Positions 18,976-30,727 are shown, counted from the stretch's first letter. The stretch is 64,000 nucleotides of DNA from Legionella busanensis (GCF_900461525.1 NZ_UGOD01000001.1:3020001-3084000); one strand, 5' to 3'. Made by a program: numbers and translations. The notes: a model not told the origin generated them from the sequence alone.

Positions 18976-19265
18976 AGACGTATCTCTCACAAAACGAATA
19001 TCGCCACCTGAACCTATGCCGGGCACCATACTCTTAATAAATGACGGCAGAGATTAGCAGAAATGACATTATAAATCAATTTTTCAAAATTGTTTGCAAA
19101 ACCTCTAGGTTAATAAATTAAATTTAACTATTTTTTATCTTCCTATACCAAATAAAATCAACTCTTCGTAGTATTCTTATAGCCTTGATTTAAATCTTTA
19201 AATTTATATCAGGCAAATAAAGCTAAGCGGCTAGAGTTGTTTAAAATGTTTAAATAAGCCCGCTA

Positions 19266-19484
19266 TTATCTTCGCCATACCCAATGGTAGTGATTCCTCC
19301 AGACTTGACAGCCTCTCCAACCACAGTGCTTTGTGTAAGTATTAATATAACGGTGACATACACCATTATAACATTTTGTCCAAACGCGATTCGTATTCCA
19401 GTTCCAATTGGCATAACTACTTGTTAATACGCCAAAACTGAGAAAAATACTTGCCCCTAAAAGAGTGAGTTTTTTGGCTATCAT
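19266..19484 (-). CDS. Small secreted Trp/Cys-rich protein
   Basis: The start is set at ATG 19484 because AGAGGG lies just upstream; a longer in-frame start at 19529 has no such site. The 72-residue product opens with a typical Sec signal (MIAKKLTLLGASIFLSFGV, cleavage after SSYA). The mature part of about 47 residues is dominated by Trp, Arg, His and Asn, with four Cys that could form two disulfides. I do not recognise the family. Similar short basic aromatic exported peptides are usually annotated as hypothetical. It is monocistronic. Confidence 0.6.
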   Translation of the reverse strand: MIAKKLTLLGASIFLSFGVLTSSYANWNWNTNRVWTKCYNGVCHRYINTYTKHCGWRGCQVWRNHYHWVWRR

Positions 19485-19728
19485 ATAATCCCTCTTATTA
19501 ACTATTATTTCATCATTATTATAGTTCAAATTTTAAACACAAATTATAAGGCAATAAAAAGAGCTTTGCTTTGCAGGTGAATTTCTTTCTATTTTATAAG
19601 GCTCGCCTTTAGGACCATTAAACTGGTCATATTTGGATTTCACGAACAAATCACGAAACGTTGGCAGAATTTGCACTAGTTAAGTACAAAATAAAATTTA
19701 TACAGAATAAAACGAGAAAATAGATTAT

Positions 19729-20502
19729 TTAATCCAGATTTAGCTCGACTAACACAGGTGCATGATCAGATGGTCGTTCTACTTTTCTTGGAAGTTTATC
19801 AATATAAGCAGTAACACAATTTTTTGTTAATTCTGTACTTAGTAAGATGTGATCGATGCGTAGGCCGCGATTACGCCTAAATCCAGCAGCACGGTAATCC
19901 CACCAACTGAATAATTTATCCTCTTGCGGAAAAAGCCTAAAGCTATCATGTAAGCCCAATTCCAATAAAGCAGCAAATTGCTGACGCTCTTTAGGGCTAA
20001 CTAGAACACTTCCTTCCCATTCAAGGGGATCATGAACATCCCTATCCTCAGGCGCAATATTAAAATCGCCAACGACAGCAAGCTTAGGATAGGTAGTTAA
20101 TTCTTGTCGAATATAAGCGTTAACTTTGTTTAGCCAGTCCAATTTATAATAATATTTGTCGCAACCAACTACCGCACCATTCGGGACATACAGATTAATT
20201 AAACGCATCTCGCCAATTGTGGCGATTAAAATGCGTCGCTGTGGATCGTTAAGGTCAGGAATATCAGTTATGATATCTTTAATAAGCTGTCGGCTTATAA
20301 TAGCAACACCATTATAAGTTTTTTGGCCAGAGTAGACAATATGATAGCCACGTTCTACAAAAATTGAATGAGGAAAATTTTCATCGGTTAGTTTAGTTTC
20401 TTGTAAGGCTAAAATATCAATTTGATGTTCTTCAAACCAAGTTAATACTTGTTCAAGTCGAATTTTAAGTGAATTCACATTCCAAGTGGCTAACTTAAGC
20501 AC
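19729..20502 (-). CDS. xthA: Exodeoxyribonuclease III / AP endonuclease (XthA paralogue 2)
   Basis: A 257-residue enzyme of the exonuclease-endonuclease-phosphatase family, acting at abasic sites and 3' blocks in base-excision repair. The active-site set is complete: N-terminal WNVNSLK, LALQETK (metal-binding Glu), GDFNIAP (Asp/Asn), and SDHAPV with the general-base His. It overlaps the upstream paralogue by 8 bp. It resembles the Neisseria/Bacillus ExoIII group. Which of the two paralogues is the main repair enzyme cannot be told. Confidence 0.85.
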   Translation of the reverse strand: MLKLATWNVNSLKIRLEQVLTWFEEHQIDILALQETKLTDENFPHSIFVERGYHIVYSGQKTYNGVAIISRQLIKDIITDIPDLNDPQRRILIATIGEMRLINLYVPNGAVVGCDKYYYKLDWLNKVNAYIRQELTTYPKLAVVGDFNIAPEDRDVHDPLEWEGSVLVSPKERQQFAALLELGLHDSFRLFPQEDKLFSWWDYRAAGFRRNRGLRIDHILLSTELTKNCVTAYIDKLPRKVERPSDHAPVLVELNLD

Positions 20503-21274
20503 ACCAATCTCCTTGATAATCTATAATTAAGGGAGCATGATCTGACCATCTATCCTCACGGTGGATAGCAACTTGATGCACACTATCAATTAAACCAGGT
20601 GTAATCACTTGATAATCAATACGCCACCCAACATTTTTTTCCCAAGCTCTACCTCGATGAGACCACCAAGTATACTGTTCCTGCTCTTGATTAATTAATC
20701 GAAAGGCATCTACAAAACCTAATACGCTAAATAACTCATCCATCCAGGCTCTTTCCTCTGGTAAAAAGCCAGAATTCTTTTGGTTACTTCGCCAATTTTT
20801 AAGATCAATTTCTTTATGGGCAATGTTATAGTCACCACAAAGGATTAATTCTTTTCCCTGCTGCTTTAATGTAATTAAATGTTCTCTGAAGTTTTTGAGA
20901 AACTTAAACTTAACCTCTTGACGCTCAACGCCGCTGGTTCCAGAAGGTAAATATAGTGAAATAACACTTAAATTAGGGTAATCAAATTGAATATACCGCC
21001 CTTCTTGATCACAAAAATCAAACCCTAAGCCTTTTATAACAGCATGAGGTTTATGACGAGCATAAATTGCAACGCCACTATACCCTCTCTTTTGCGCATC
21101 GTAATAATCACAATGATAACCGCAAGGATAATAGGTAGCATCCAATAATTGATGAATTTGAGCTTTTGTCTCCTGAATACAAATGAAGTCAGCTTCCTGC
21201 CGAGCTAACCACTCATAAAACCCTTTTCGAGCTGCTGCTCGGATGCCATTGGCATTAAAAGTAATTACACGCAC
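20495..21274 (-). CDS. Exodeoxyribonuclease III family protein (XthA paralogue 1), GTG start
   Basis: A 259-residue paralogue with intact motifs: FNANGIRAAARKGF at the start, CIQETKAQ, GDYNIAHKEIDL and SDHAPLIIDY. The GTG at 21274 gives the standard N-terminus (MRVITFNANGI). It is the first gene of a pair translated with an 8-bp overlap. Two ExoIII genes fused head-to-tail in one operon may divide AP-endonuclease and 3' phosphodiesterase work, as shown for dual enzymes in other bacteria; that is inference here. Confidence 0.85.
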   Translation of the reverse strand: MRVITFNANGIRAAARKGFYEWLARQEADFICIQETKAQIHQLLDATYYPCGYHCDYYDAQKRGYSGVAIYARHKPHAVIKGLGFDFCDQEGRYIQFDYPNLSVISLYLPSGTSGVERQEVKFKFLKNFREHLITLKQQGKELILCGDYNIAHKEIDLKNWRSNQKNSGFLPEERAWMDELFSVLGFVDAFRLINQEQEQYTWWSHRGRAWEKNVGWRIDYQVITPGLIDSVHQVAIHREDRWSDHAPLIIDYQGDWCA

Positions 21275-21385
21275 AAGGATACTCTTAAATAATTTAATTA
21301 ATATAATTAAGCTTAGGGGAACAAACTATAGCAACATCTATATTGGGAGTAAATGTAGAATTTCTTCGATTTTTAAATTTATTAA

Positions 21386-21913
21386 TTAAGGTTGTTCTAC
21401 TGTAGAAGCCTTTTTCTCTTCAGTCTCAGACTCAATATAAGTGGCTGGTTTTAAATTAGAAAAATCAATAGCATCTGCAACTTTATCGAAAATAAGTGTG
21501 ACAAATTTCAATTTTTCAATTTTTAAAGGTTGAGTATTAAAAATTGAAATCTGTAAGCTAAAGGTATCTTTAACTAGACTGGGATTGGCAACTGTTGCAC
21601 GTACGTTTTGTTGTCCATTTGCTGTCACCATCATAAGAATTGCCTGAGGGGGATTGGTAGAAAAATTATTTTTTAATGTTTGGTTACTCCAGAGAGAGGC
21701 AAAGTTCTCAAGTGGAATTAAACTAGTCTTATTTTGGAGGGGAGTAAAATAAATAATATAGTTAGCAGGCTTATTTAAATTTAAAATATAATGATTTTTA
21801 TGTAGAGGTGCTATATCAGCATCAGATGAACTAAGAAAAAGAAGTGAATTACTGGATATCGCAGAAACACAGCTGCTTAACCCAGACAGTAAAAGCGCCA
21901 TGATCGTCTTCAT
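21386..21913 (-). CDS. Exported protein of unknown function
   Basis: A 175-residue protein with a short Sec-type signal (MKTIMALLLSGLSSCVSAIS). The mature region alternates polar and hydrophobic residues and looks beta-rich, ending in an acidic Ser/Glu/Lys tail (ETEEKKASTVEQP). A Cys near residue 15 does not sit in a good lipobox. I do not recognise the family. It lies 75 bp downstream of the membrane/coiled-coil gene on the same strand, so the two could share a transcript. Confidence 0.55.
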   Translation of the reverse strand: MKTIMALLLSGLSSCVSAISSNSLLFLSSSDADIAPLHKNHYILNLNKPANYIIYFTPLQNKTSLIPLENFASLWSNQTLKNNFSTNPPQAILMMVTANGQQNVRATVANPSLVKDTFSLQISIFNTQPLKIEKLKFVTLIFDKVADAIDFSNLKPATYIESETEEKKASTVEQP

Positions 21914-21988
21914 TATTATCCTGTCTTATTTCTAGCTTATTTATTAGGCTAATATTCATTGCTCAACTTCCTACTGCAATATCTAGTT

Positions 21989-23335
21989 CTAATTAGCCTC
22001 CCTATCAGCAAGCTTGCTTTCTTCCTTAACTTTTTGAATTTTAATTAAATTAATATAATTGTTAAGTTCCTTTTTCTTGACAACCCAAATATTAGCTATC
22101 TTCTCAAGAGCGGTATAAATATTAATAATACGCATCATTTGCTCTTTCATTTTTTCTAAAACATTTAATTTTGTAGTTAAATCAATAATCGACTGCTCTT
22201 CTTTCATTATTTCTTTCTTCGTTTTTTCAGCTTCTTCATCACGTAAAAACAGTTTGTAATTACTATAAGCATAGGACAAAGCGTAATAAATTGTTAAAGA
22301 GACAGCGATACTAAATTCAATTAGTCGGGCACTTGGATTTCTTAGGGCTTGAGCAAGTGAATGTAGGCCTAGCTCTCTAGCTAGATTAGGTCCACCGGCT
22401 AGAAATACAAACATAGAGGCAAAGCCCCCCATTAAGGTTGGAATCACGCCTGCAATGAGCGCTAATAAATTTTTTCTTACCCAGGATTTTTGTTTAATAA
22501 AAGGATCTCGTTTATTAACAGGATTTGATAACACTTGAATAAAAGAGCTATTATCATCAGGTAGAGATAAATTCCACCCTTTCTTTTCCATTAAATCAAC
22601 AACAGAAATATCGCTATCAGCATTAATAATCCAATGAGTTGTTAATAATCCATTTAGGCTATTTAGAATTTCATTAAGCCTATCTCCATAAAATTCATAG
22701 ATACTTTCTGATTGGACTTCATCACATTTCTTGCGAATTACCAAACATAGATCATTAATCCAATTAATAAAGTCATTGTTTTCATTAAAAGCACAATACT
22801 CATGCAATGGATTACGGCCAACACTAGGCGTATTTTTGTAAAGGTAATTAAGCGAATGGTTAAGATATTTAATCATGGATTCAATCTGTTCTTGCTTTCT
22901 ATTTAAGATCAAGCGAGAAACATGTAATTGTACATTCAGGATTTTTTGGGTATTAATTGCTGATTGCGCATTCTGAGCTGTTAGCTTAAAACTAAAGTAT
23001 CCCACCAAACTACTTGTTAAAAGCGCAATAAAGGTAATGCCGGCAAGCGTAACAAATGAATTAAGATGGAGGTCCATAAAACCAGAAAATCCCATCCAAG
23101 CACCAAAGGTGCTAGTGATAATACAATTAAGCACTAAAGCGACATTACCTGATTTTTCCTTACCATCAGATTGAATATTATTGCGTTGCGTAAAATTAAG
23201 CGAACCTAATTGTAATAAACTTTTAAATTGTCTTTTATTTAAACTTTTTCTTAAGTGAGCCTCACCTAAGCGTAAATGGCCAAGGAGAATTTCAAGCTCA
23301 ACTATATTTAAATCTTCTAAATTAACAACAGCCAT
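21989..23335 (-). CDS. Membrane protein with four helices and coiled coil, unknown; possible effector
   Basis: A 448-residue protein without signal peptide. It has a helical N-terminal region, a hydrophobic hairpin at ~62-115, a soluble central region (~125-285), a second hydrophobic pair at ~290-355 and a charged coiled coil at ~365-425 (EEAEKTKKEIMKEEQSI). Leu/Ile/Lys content and the coiled coil are common in Legionella secreted proteins, but no catalytic motif is visible. I do not assign a function. Confidence 0.55.
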   Translation of the reverse strand: MAVVNLEDLNIVELEILLGHLRLGEAHLRKSLNKRQFKSLLQLGSLNFTQRNNIQSDGKEKSGNVALVLNCIITSTFGAWMGFSGFMDLHLNSFVTLAGITFIALLTSSLVGYFSFKLTAQNAQSAINTQKILNVQLHVSRLILNRKQEQIESMIKYLNHSLNYLYKNTPSVGRNPLHEYCAFNENNDFINWINDLCLVIRKKCDEVQSESIYEFYGDRLNEILNSLNGLLTTHWIINADSDISVVDLMEKKGWNLSLPDDNSSFIQVLSNPVNKRDPFIKQKSWVRKNLLALIAGVIPTLMGGFASMFVFLAGGPNLARELGLHSLAQALRNPSARLIEFSIAVSLTIYYALSYAYSNYKLFLRDEEAEKTKKEIMKEEQSIIDLTTKLNVLEKMKEQMMRIINIYTALEKIANIWVVKKKELNNYINLIKIQKVKEESKLADREAN

Positions 23336-23658
23336 TTGTCCTACAATTTTTTAATTAAAAAGTTAATTAGGAAATATAGTTTAACATAGAAAGAATTTAA
23401 TTCGTAACCAATGGAAAAGTTAAACTGAGCTTACCATTACATCCTTATGCTATGACTTATCTGCATAATTTTCTTCCTATCATTCAACTGGATTTTGCGA
23501 ACAAGTTGCGGGACGTAGACAGTGGTTAACGAAGCTATTTTCTTTATTCCTACGTCCCGTGGCTTGTCCACGGGATACAGTGGATATTTAATAGAGCGAG
23601 TTAGGAAGCTTAGCCACGTATAGGCTTAAAATTGATTGATTAACTATTTTTAAAAGGA
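23336..23658. other. Intergenic region with REP-like palindromes
   Basis: The non-coding stretch between a minus-strand gene start and the wrbA 3' end. It contains the palindromic element described separately at 23509-23574; nothing else was recognised. Confidence 0.4.
23509..23574. repeat. REP-like palindromic element
   Basis: CGGGACGTAG (23509-23518) and its exact reverse complement CTACGTCCCG (23550-23559) bracket 31 bp. Partly overlapping this, CCCGTGG (23556-23562) and CCACGGG (23568-23574) form a perfect 7-bp hairpin with loop CTTGT. The GC-rich core in A+T-rich surroundings resembles interspersed extragenic palindromes found in many proteobacteria. Confidence 0.6.
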
Positions 23659-24681
<1,023 letters not shown>

Positions 24682-25950
24682 ATGGCACATCCATTAATTA
24701 ATATTTCACGGAAGCAAGCCTTATCTTTTGCTAGCTTTCTCGTGCTTTATCAATTTTTAACCTATATTGCCAATGATATGATTATGCCTGGTATGATTCA
24801 GGTGATCACTTCTTTCCATGGTCCTGAATCAGCAATTGCTACTTCATTAACAGCGTATATTTTAGGTGGAGCCAGTTTGCAGCTTTTCCTAGGCCCAATA
24901 TCTGATCGAATAGGCCGCAAACCTGTCATGCTAACAGGCGCTATATTATTTTTTGTCTTTACCGCTTTTATTGCTTGCTCTAATTCAATTGGTCAATTTT
25001 TATTAGCTCGATATTTTGAAGGTATGGGTCTTTGCTTTATTGGTGTCATTGGTTATGCAACCTTGCAAGAAATTTTTGATGAAATGGATGCTGTTCGATT
25101 AGTGGCAACATTAGCTAATGTCGCATCACTGGCACCTTTGTTGGGCCCATTAGCAGGCGCCACTTTTATTCTTTATTTTCATTGGCGTGGTATTTTTGTC
25201 TTAATTGGTTCCTTTGCTTTACTAGCATTATGGGGGCTATGGCGATTTATGCCAGAACCTGTTGGCGCGCAAAAAACAGATGGACAAATTATTCCACGTA
25301 TTTCTTTAGCACCGCGAGTTGTTTTAAGAAACTATATGCAGCTTTTAACCAATCCTAGCTTTATGGTAGGTGCATTGGCTGCTGGCATCGTTGGTGTTCC
25401 CTGCGTTGCCTGGATTGCGATTTCACCTATTATTATTGTTGCTGATGCAAAATTAAGTGTGATTGTTTATGCTCTCTGGCAACTACCTATTTTTGGAGCT
25501 GGATTATTAGGTAATTGGTATTTACATAGATTAACCCGCAAGAAAGCTCTCAAACCTATTATTTTCTTTGGCTCAATGCTAGCTACTGCTGGCTTACTTG
25601 CTACATTTTTATTACCCAGCCTCATTAATTCGAATTTTGAGTGGCTTTTGCCGGGCTTAACTTTATATGGCTTTGGCTTAGGAGTTACAGCAGCCCCACT
25701 AAACCGATATGTTTTATTTTCAACACCCGTAAGTAAAGGAACAGCTTATGCCATGATTAGTTTAATCAGTATGATAGCGCAAGCTGTTGGTGTAGAAATT
25801 GCAAATCATATTTATGAGCATCATAACAATAATTATTTTGGCTTATACTGTGCAATAGCTGGTTTAATCTATTTATTAGGTTTAGTAGCCGTTTTCGCTT
25901 TGTCTTTAAAAACAAAAGAAGATCTCTCTATTTCTGCACCAGCAGTTTAA
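24682..25950 (+). CDS. Bcr/CflA-type MFS drug exporter
   Basis: A 422-residue, 12-helix MFS. ATG 24682 is chosen because GGAG (24671-24674) lies 7 bp upstream; the longer TTG start at 24613 adds an unlikely leader. Residues ~60-85 carry LGPISDRIGRKPVM, the motif A loop of drug:H+ antiporters, and LARYFEGMGLCFIGVIGYA resembles motif B of the MdfA/Bcr group. The C-half ends in a polar tail. Export of drugs or metabolites is inferred from the family. Confidence 0.8.
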   Translation: MAHPLINISRKQALSFASFLVLYQFLTYIANDMIMPGMIQVITSFHGPESAIATSLTAYILGGASLQLFLGPISDRIGRKPVMLTGAILFFVFTAFIACSNSIGQFLLARYFEGMGLCFIGVIGYATLQEIFDEMDAVRLVATLANVASLAPLLGPLAGATFILYFHWRGIFVLIGSFALLALWGLWRFMPEPVGAQKTDGQIIPRISLAPRVVLRNYMQLLTNPSFMVGALAAGIVGVPCVAWIAISPIIIVADAKLSVIVYALWQLPIFGAGLLGNWYLHRLTRKKALKPIIFFGSMLATAGLLATFLLPSLINSNFEWLLPGLTLYGFGLGVTAAPLNRYVLFSTPVSKGTAYAMISLISMIAQAVGVEIANHIYEHHNNNYFGLYCAIAGLIYLLGLVAVFALSLKTKEDLSISAPAV

Positions 25951-26000
25951 TAGAAGCTGGAATTAAAGGTTAACTTAAAGCGTATTAACCTACTAAAATA

Positions 26001-27278
26001 ATGGAACTATCTATGGACTGGAGAAAGAAAGCCAATTTATATTGGGATAGGTTAGAACGATTTATTCGTTTTGTTATTAATCATTTTATTGAAGATGATT
26101 GTGCTTATCGTGCTTCCGCACTAGCTTTTACTACGCTATTAGCCATAGTGCCCTTAATGACTGTGGGTTTTTCTATCCTATCTTCTTTTCCGGTATTTCA
26201 TAACTTTACGGGCCCCGTGCAGGATTTTATTTTTGAAAATTTTGTCCCTGCGACTGGTAAAATAATACAAAATTATATTCATGATTTTTCAATACAAGTT
26301 TCTAAGCTTTCAATATGGGGCGTGGCTTTTTTATTTATAACAGCCATCCTTGTTATGGTTACCATTGAACGTGCCATGAATAAAATATGGCGTGTATCTA
26401 GCGCTAGAAAAGGCGTTGCTGCTTTTTTGTTATACTGGGCTATTTTATCCCTCGGTCCTATTTTTTTAGGTTTAAGTTTAGCAGCCAGCTCTTATTTAAT
26501 TTCTATTCCTTTCCTAAAAAATCAACAAGCTCCCTCCTTTATTGTAAGTATGCTACCTTTTTTACTTTCACTGACAGGCTTTACTTTTTTATATGTCATC
26601 GTTCCTAATCGTCCTATTCAATTTTGGCATGGTTTCATTGGCGGTTTATTTGCAACGATTTTATTTGAATCAGCTAAACAAGCATTTGCTTTTTATTTAT
26701 CTAACTATGATACCTATCAATTGCTCTATGGTGCTTTTGCGATTGTACCCATTTTCTTTGTTTGGGTTTATTGGGTCTGGTTTATTACTTTATTAGGTGC
26801 CGAGGTAAGCTATGCACTTTCTGTTCATCATAAAAGACGTAGTGGAAAACCCATTGACCCCTTTTCTCATGCTTTACTTTGGCTCCAATTATTATGGCAA
26901 AAACAGAAAGAAGGACAAGGGCTGTGCCTTGATGAGCTCATTCAAGCGAGCACCCAACCCTATAAAATTGATAGTGATCATATGATTACTGAATTACAAA
27001 AAATCAATTTAGTTCATACAAGTATTGATGGGCGATATCAATTAAGTAGGAGTCTAAATGAAATTTCTTTATATTGGCTAAGTAAGCATCTCCCTTATAA
27101 TTTGCCCGATCAATATGATTTTGAAGGCACTACAACCTCCCTTCCTTGGGAAGATATATTTAAAGAAAATGATAAGCTTTTACAACAATCTTTATCAATA
27201 AGCTTAAATGAATTATTTAGCAGTAGTGCATCTACAAACAAGAATATAGTTATTATTAATCAATCTGAGAATCGCTAA
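26001..27278 (+). CDS. YihY/BrkB-family inner membrane protein
   Basis: A 425-residue protein with six membrane segments in its first ~280 residues, including the family blocks YRASALAFTTLLAIVPLMTV and WVYWVWFITLLGAEVSYALS. A soluble C-terminal domain of ~140 residues follows, as in long proteobacterial members. Early annotation as ribonuclease BN is obsolete; the true role is unknown, possibly export or envelope integrity. Start ATG 26001, with a second in-frame ATG at 26013. It converges on hslU. Confidence 0.82.
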   Translation: MELSMDWRKKANLYWDRLERFIRFVINHFIEDDCAYRASALAFTTLLAIVPLMTVGFSILSSFPVFHNFTGPVQDFIFENFVPATGKIIQNYIHDFSIQVSKLSIWGVAFLFITAILVMVTIERAMNKIWRVSSARKGVAAFLLYWAILSLGPIFLGLSLAASSYLISIPFLKNQQAPSFIVSMLPFLLSLTGFTFLYVIVPNRPIQFWHGFIGGLFATILFESAKQAFAFYLSNYDTYQLLYGAFAIVPIFFVWVYWVWFITLLGAEVSYALSVHHKRRSGKPIDPFSHALLWLQLLWQKQKEGQGLCLDELIQASTQPYKIDSDHMITELQKINLVHTSIDGRYQLSRSLNEISLYWLSKHLPYNLPDQYDFEGTTTSLPWEDIFKENDKLLQQSLSISLNELFSSSASTNKNIVIINQSENR

Positions 27279-27296
27279 GCAAAACCTCAATAGCAA

Positions 27297-27314
27297 GATT
27301 CCCATCAGGGAATC
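27297..27314. terminator. Short hairpin between convergent yihY-like gene and hslU
   Basis: GATTCCC-ATCA-GGGAATC is a perfect 7-bp stem with a 4-nt loop, placed in the 40-bp gap between two convergent genes. No clear U-tract follows on either strand, so termination is only suggested by position. Confidence 0.4.
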
Positions 27315-27318
27315 CTAA

Positions 27319-28644
27319 CTATAAAATGTAGCGTGCTAAATCTTCATCTTCTACTAATTTACCGAGATGAGCATCAACATAAGCTTTATCGACATGAACA
27401 ATTTCGCCAGCTTTATCTGTTGCTTCAAAAGATACAACTTCTAAAAGCCGCTCCATTACAGTATAAAGTCGACGAGCACCAATATTTTCTGTACGCTCAT
27501 TTACCCGCCAAGCAACTTCAGCAACTCTTTTAATACCTGTCTCATCAAATGTTAACTGTAATCCTTCAGTAGCCATAAGAGCAATATACTGTTCTGTTAA
27601 AGAATTGCTGGGCTCAGTTAATATTCGTACGAAATCATCTACAGTTAAAGCACTTAATTCTACACGAATTGGTAGGCGACCTTGTAACTCAGCAATCAAA
27701 TCAGATGGTTTTGCAACATGAAATGCGCCTGATGCAATAAAGAGTACGTGATCAGATTTAACAGGTCCGTATTTAGTTGAAATAGTTGAGCCTTCAACTA
27801 AAGGTAATAAGTCACGTTGTACCCCTTCCCGCGATACATCACCACCACTACCATGCTCTGCCCGCTTAGCAACTTTATCTAATTCATCGATAAAGACAAT
27901 ACCATTTTGCTCAACACTCTCAATTGCTTTGGATTTGATATCTTCTTCATTAATTAACTTTGCGGCCTCTTCTTCTCGCAATAATTTCATTGCTTTAGCA
28001 ATAGTTAATTTGCGAGTCTTCGTTCGGTTACTACCTACTTGATGAAACATAGCTTGCAACTGGCTAGTCATTTCTTCCATACCAGGCGGAGCCATAATTT
28101 CTATACCAACAGGTGTTGCAGCTAAATCAATCTCGATTTCATTATTATCTAGTGCACCTTCACGTAATTGCTTACGAAAGGCCTGTCTTGTTGCGCTATC
28201 TTTTTCTGCAGGCGATATACTACCTCTCGGGGGTGGTAGCAAAGCGTCAAGCACACGGTTTTCGGCAGCTTCTTCCGATAAATGCTCAACCTTTTTCATT
28301 GCTAATTGACGCTCTTGTTTTATCGATACATCAACCAAGTCACGCATAATTGAATCGACATCTCGACCTACATAGCCTACTTCAGTAAATTTAGTTGCTT
28401 CTACTTTAATGAAAGGTGCTTGTGCCAATTTTGCTAAGCGTCTTGCAATTTCTGTTTTCCCTACCCCTGTAGGTCCAATCATTAAAATATTTTTAGGCAT
28501 TATTTCATTACGCAAATCAGGATCTTTAATTTGCATGCGGCGCCAACGATTACGTAGAGCAATCGCTACAGCACGCTTCGCTTCCTCTTGCCCAATAATA
28601 TGTTTATTTAACTCCTCAACAATTTCACGTGGAGTCATGGTCAT
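27319..28644 (-). CDS. hslU: ATP-dependent protease ATPase subunit HslU
   Basis: An AAA+ unfoldase that feeds proteins to HslV. Walker A is GPTGVGKTE, Walker [11 protein letters not shown], and the C-terminal sensor region [14 protein letters not shown] is intact, ending in the expected YIL. ATG 28644 is chosen since it gives [12 protein letters not shown], the usual N-terminus; the open frame begins at a GTG (28671) inside hslV. Length is about 441 residues. It is co-transcribed with hslV, 13 bp after its stop. Confidence 0.93.
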   Translation of the reverse strand: MTMTPREIVEELNKHIIGQEEAKRAVAIALRNRWRRMQIKDPDLRNEIMPKNILMIGPTGVGKTEIARRLAKLAQAPFIKVEATKFTEVGYVGRDVDSIMRDLVDVSIKQERQLAMKKVEHLSEEAAENRVLDALLPPPRGSISPAEKDSATRQAFRKQLREGALDNNEIEIDLAATPVGIEIMAPPGMEEMTSQLQAMFHQVGSNRTKTRKLTIAKAMKLLREEEAAKLINEEDIKSKAIESVEQNGIVFIDELDKVAKRAEHGSGGDVSREGVQRDLLPLVEGSTISTKYGPVKSDHVLFIASGAFHVAKPSDLIAELQGRLPIRVELSALTVDDFVRILTEPSNSLTEQYIALMATEGLQLTFDETGIKRVAEVAWRVNERTENIGARRLYTVMERLLEVVSFEATDKAGEIVHVDKAYVDAHLGKLVEDEDLARYIL

Positions 28645-28657
28645 CGTGGTAATTATA

Positions 28658-29209
28658 TTATTCACTGTCACTTTCCAATTCTTCGATAGTTAAATGATGA
28701 TTAGTATAAATACAAATTTCACCCGCTATATTGAGACTTTTTTCTACTATATCTTTAGCGGACAAATCGGTATTTTTTAATAAAGCTCTCGCTGCAGCCT
28801 GAGCAAATGGTCCACCTGAACCAATTGCTATTAATCCACCTTCTTCTGGCTCAATAACATCACCATTACCTGTGATAATTAAAGAAGCTTTATTATCTGC
28901 TACTGCCAGTAATGCCTCCAAACGGCGTAACATTTTATCTGTACGCCAATCCTTCGCTAACTCTACAGCAGCTCGTACTAAATGCCCTTGATGCATTTCA
29001 AGTTTGCGTTCAAAGCGTTCAAAAAGCGTAAAAGCATCCGCGGTACCACCTGCAAATCCGGCAATTACTTTATCTTTATATAAACGCCTAACTTTACGTG
29101 CGTTCCCCTTCATGACCGTATTACCCATAGTGACTTGACCGTCACCACCAATAACGACTGTATTGCCTCGCCTTACTGATAGGATAGTTGTACCGCAATA
29201 TTGTTCCAA
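28658..29209 (-). CDS. hslV: ATP-dependent protease proteolytic subunit HslV
   Basis: A proteasome-beta-like threonine peptidase. The propeptide MEQYCG precedes TTILSVRR, whose first Thr (residue 7) becomes the catalytic N-terminus after processing. GDGQVTMG and the [15 protein letters not shown] segment are conserved. The 183-residue length is normal. It is the first gene of the hslVU operon. The 290 bp upstream contain no recognised heat-shock promoter, though I could not score one reliably. Confidence 0.94.
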   Translation of the reverse strand: MEQYCGTTILSVRRGNTVVIGGDGQVTMGNTVMKGNARKVRRLYKDKVIAGFAGGTADAFTLFERFERKLEMHQGHLVRAAVELAKDWRTDKMLRRLEALLAVADNKASLIITGNGDVIEPEEGGLIAIGSGGPFAQAAARALLKNTDLSAKDIVEKSLNIAGEICIYTNHHLTIEELESDSE

Positions 29210-29500
29210 AACTATTACCTCTAATCTAAATTAAGTTAAATTCATCAAGTGGGGGCTCATTACAAAAATTCAATAGGACATGGTAAAAATTTTCACTATT
29301 TGAACATGTAGCTCATGATTATAAAACGTCAATTTACAAAATTAATATTTTATGATTAAAAACTTACTTTACTTTTAAAAATTTTATTAAGACATCATTT
29401 CGTGATTAATACATTTTAAAGTATTCAACAAAGAAAAACGGGCAATGATATTATATCGCCATCATAAAATGACAAAATTTAATATCCATAAATACCACCC

Positions 29501-30724
29501 TTAAATAAAGGATACCCCATGAAGTAGCGGTTCTATCTCTAAATAATGCGCTAAGCTTTGACCAATATCAGCAAATGTTTCTCGTCGTCCGATAAATTTG
29601 CTTATTGTTTTAGGACCAAAAGCTAAAATGGGGATATGTTCGCGAGTGTGATCTGAGCCAGGAAAAGTAGGATCACACCCATGATCAGCTGCAATAAGAA
29701 CTAAATCATCGGCTTTTAGCTTAGCTTGCAATTCCGGGAGTCGTAGGTCAAATTCTTCAAGAGCATGAGCATAGCCAGCAATATCCCTTCTATGTCCGTA
29801 TGAAGAATCAAAATCTACAAAATTTGTGAAAATCAAACTTCCTCCTGGCGCTCTCTCTAAGGCGTCTAAGGTTGCATCAAATAAGGCCATGTTACCATCA
29901 GCTTTAATGGTTTCCGTTAAGCCTTGATGAGCAAAAATATCAGCTATTTTTCCAATAGCGATAACTTCTCGGCCCTGCTTTTTTAAAAAATCAAGCAACG
30001 TTGGCGCTGGCGGCAGAGTTGCATAATCGTGACGATTACCTGTACGTTTAAACGAACCTGGCGCACCTATAAATGGTCTTGCAATCACACGACCAATGTT
30101 ATAATCATCAACAAGTTTACGAGCAATTTCACATACTTGATATAATTTATCTAAACCAAAATATTCTTCATGTGCTGCAATTTGAAAAACACTATCTGCA
30201 GAAGTATAAACAATAGGCTTACCCGTTTTAATGTGTTCTTCGCCAAGCTCATCGATAATAACAGTACCTGAAGCATGCTTCTGACCCAGTACACCAGGCA
30301 AACCTGTTTGCGCTAAAAAATCAGAAATTAATTTAGAAGGAAAGCAAGGGACAGTTTCTGGAAAATAACCCCATTCAAAAGTAACTGGAACGCCAGCTAA
30401 TTCCCAATGACCGCTAGGTGTGTCTTTACCTAAACTCTGCTCAACAGCATAGCCATAATATCCAGCGGGCTTATCTAATGTATCAAGAGGTAATAACTTA
30501 ACACCTGTACTTGCTAAAGCGGCATGATAAAGACCTAGTTTAGTTAAATTTGGAATATATAATGATCCTTGGCGAAGGCCACTACGATTAGCCTCTTCTT
30601 TTTCACATGCTAAATGAATATGGCCAAAAGTATCAGCACCCGTATCACCATAACGATGAGCATCCAAGCTGGCGCCAAGGCCAAAAGAATCCATCAATAA
30701 AATACATACCCTTCTTTCTGTCAT
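29501..30724 (-). CDS. deoB: Phosphopentomutase
   Basis: A 407-residue alkaline-phosphatase-fold mutase that interconverts (deoxy)ribose 1- and 5-phosphate. Metal-binding sites are visible in [14 protein letters not shown] (N-terminus) and in [19 protein letters not shown] near residue 340. It starts 3 bp after the stop of an MFS gene and is the last gene of a three-gene unit with two MFS carriers. The context suggests that sugar phosphates come from imported nucleosides, although no nucleoside phosphorylase is in this window. Confidence 0.92.
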   Translation of the reverse strand: MTERRVCILLMDSFGLGASLDAHRYGDTGADTFGHIHLACEKEEANRSGLRQGSLYIPNLTKLGLYHAALASTGVKLLPLDTLDKPAGYYGYAVEQSLGKDTPSGHWELAGVPVTFEWGYFPETVPCFPSKLISDFLAQTGLPGVLGQKHASGTVIIDELGEEHIKTGKPIVYTSADSVFQIAAHEEYFGLDKLYQVCEIARKLVDDYNIGRVIARPFIGAPGSFKRTGNRHDYATLPPAPTLLDFLKKQGREVIAIGKIADIFAHQGLTETIKADGNMALFDATLDALERAPGGSLIFTNFVDFDSSYGHRRDIAGYAHALEEFDLRLPELQAKLKADDLVLIAADHGCDPTFPGSDHTREHIPILAFGPKTISKFIGRRETFADIGQSLAHYLEIEPLLHGVSFI

Positions 30725-30727
30725 GAA

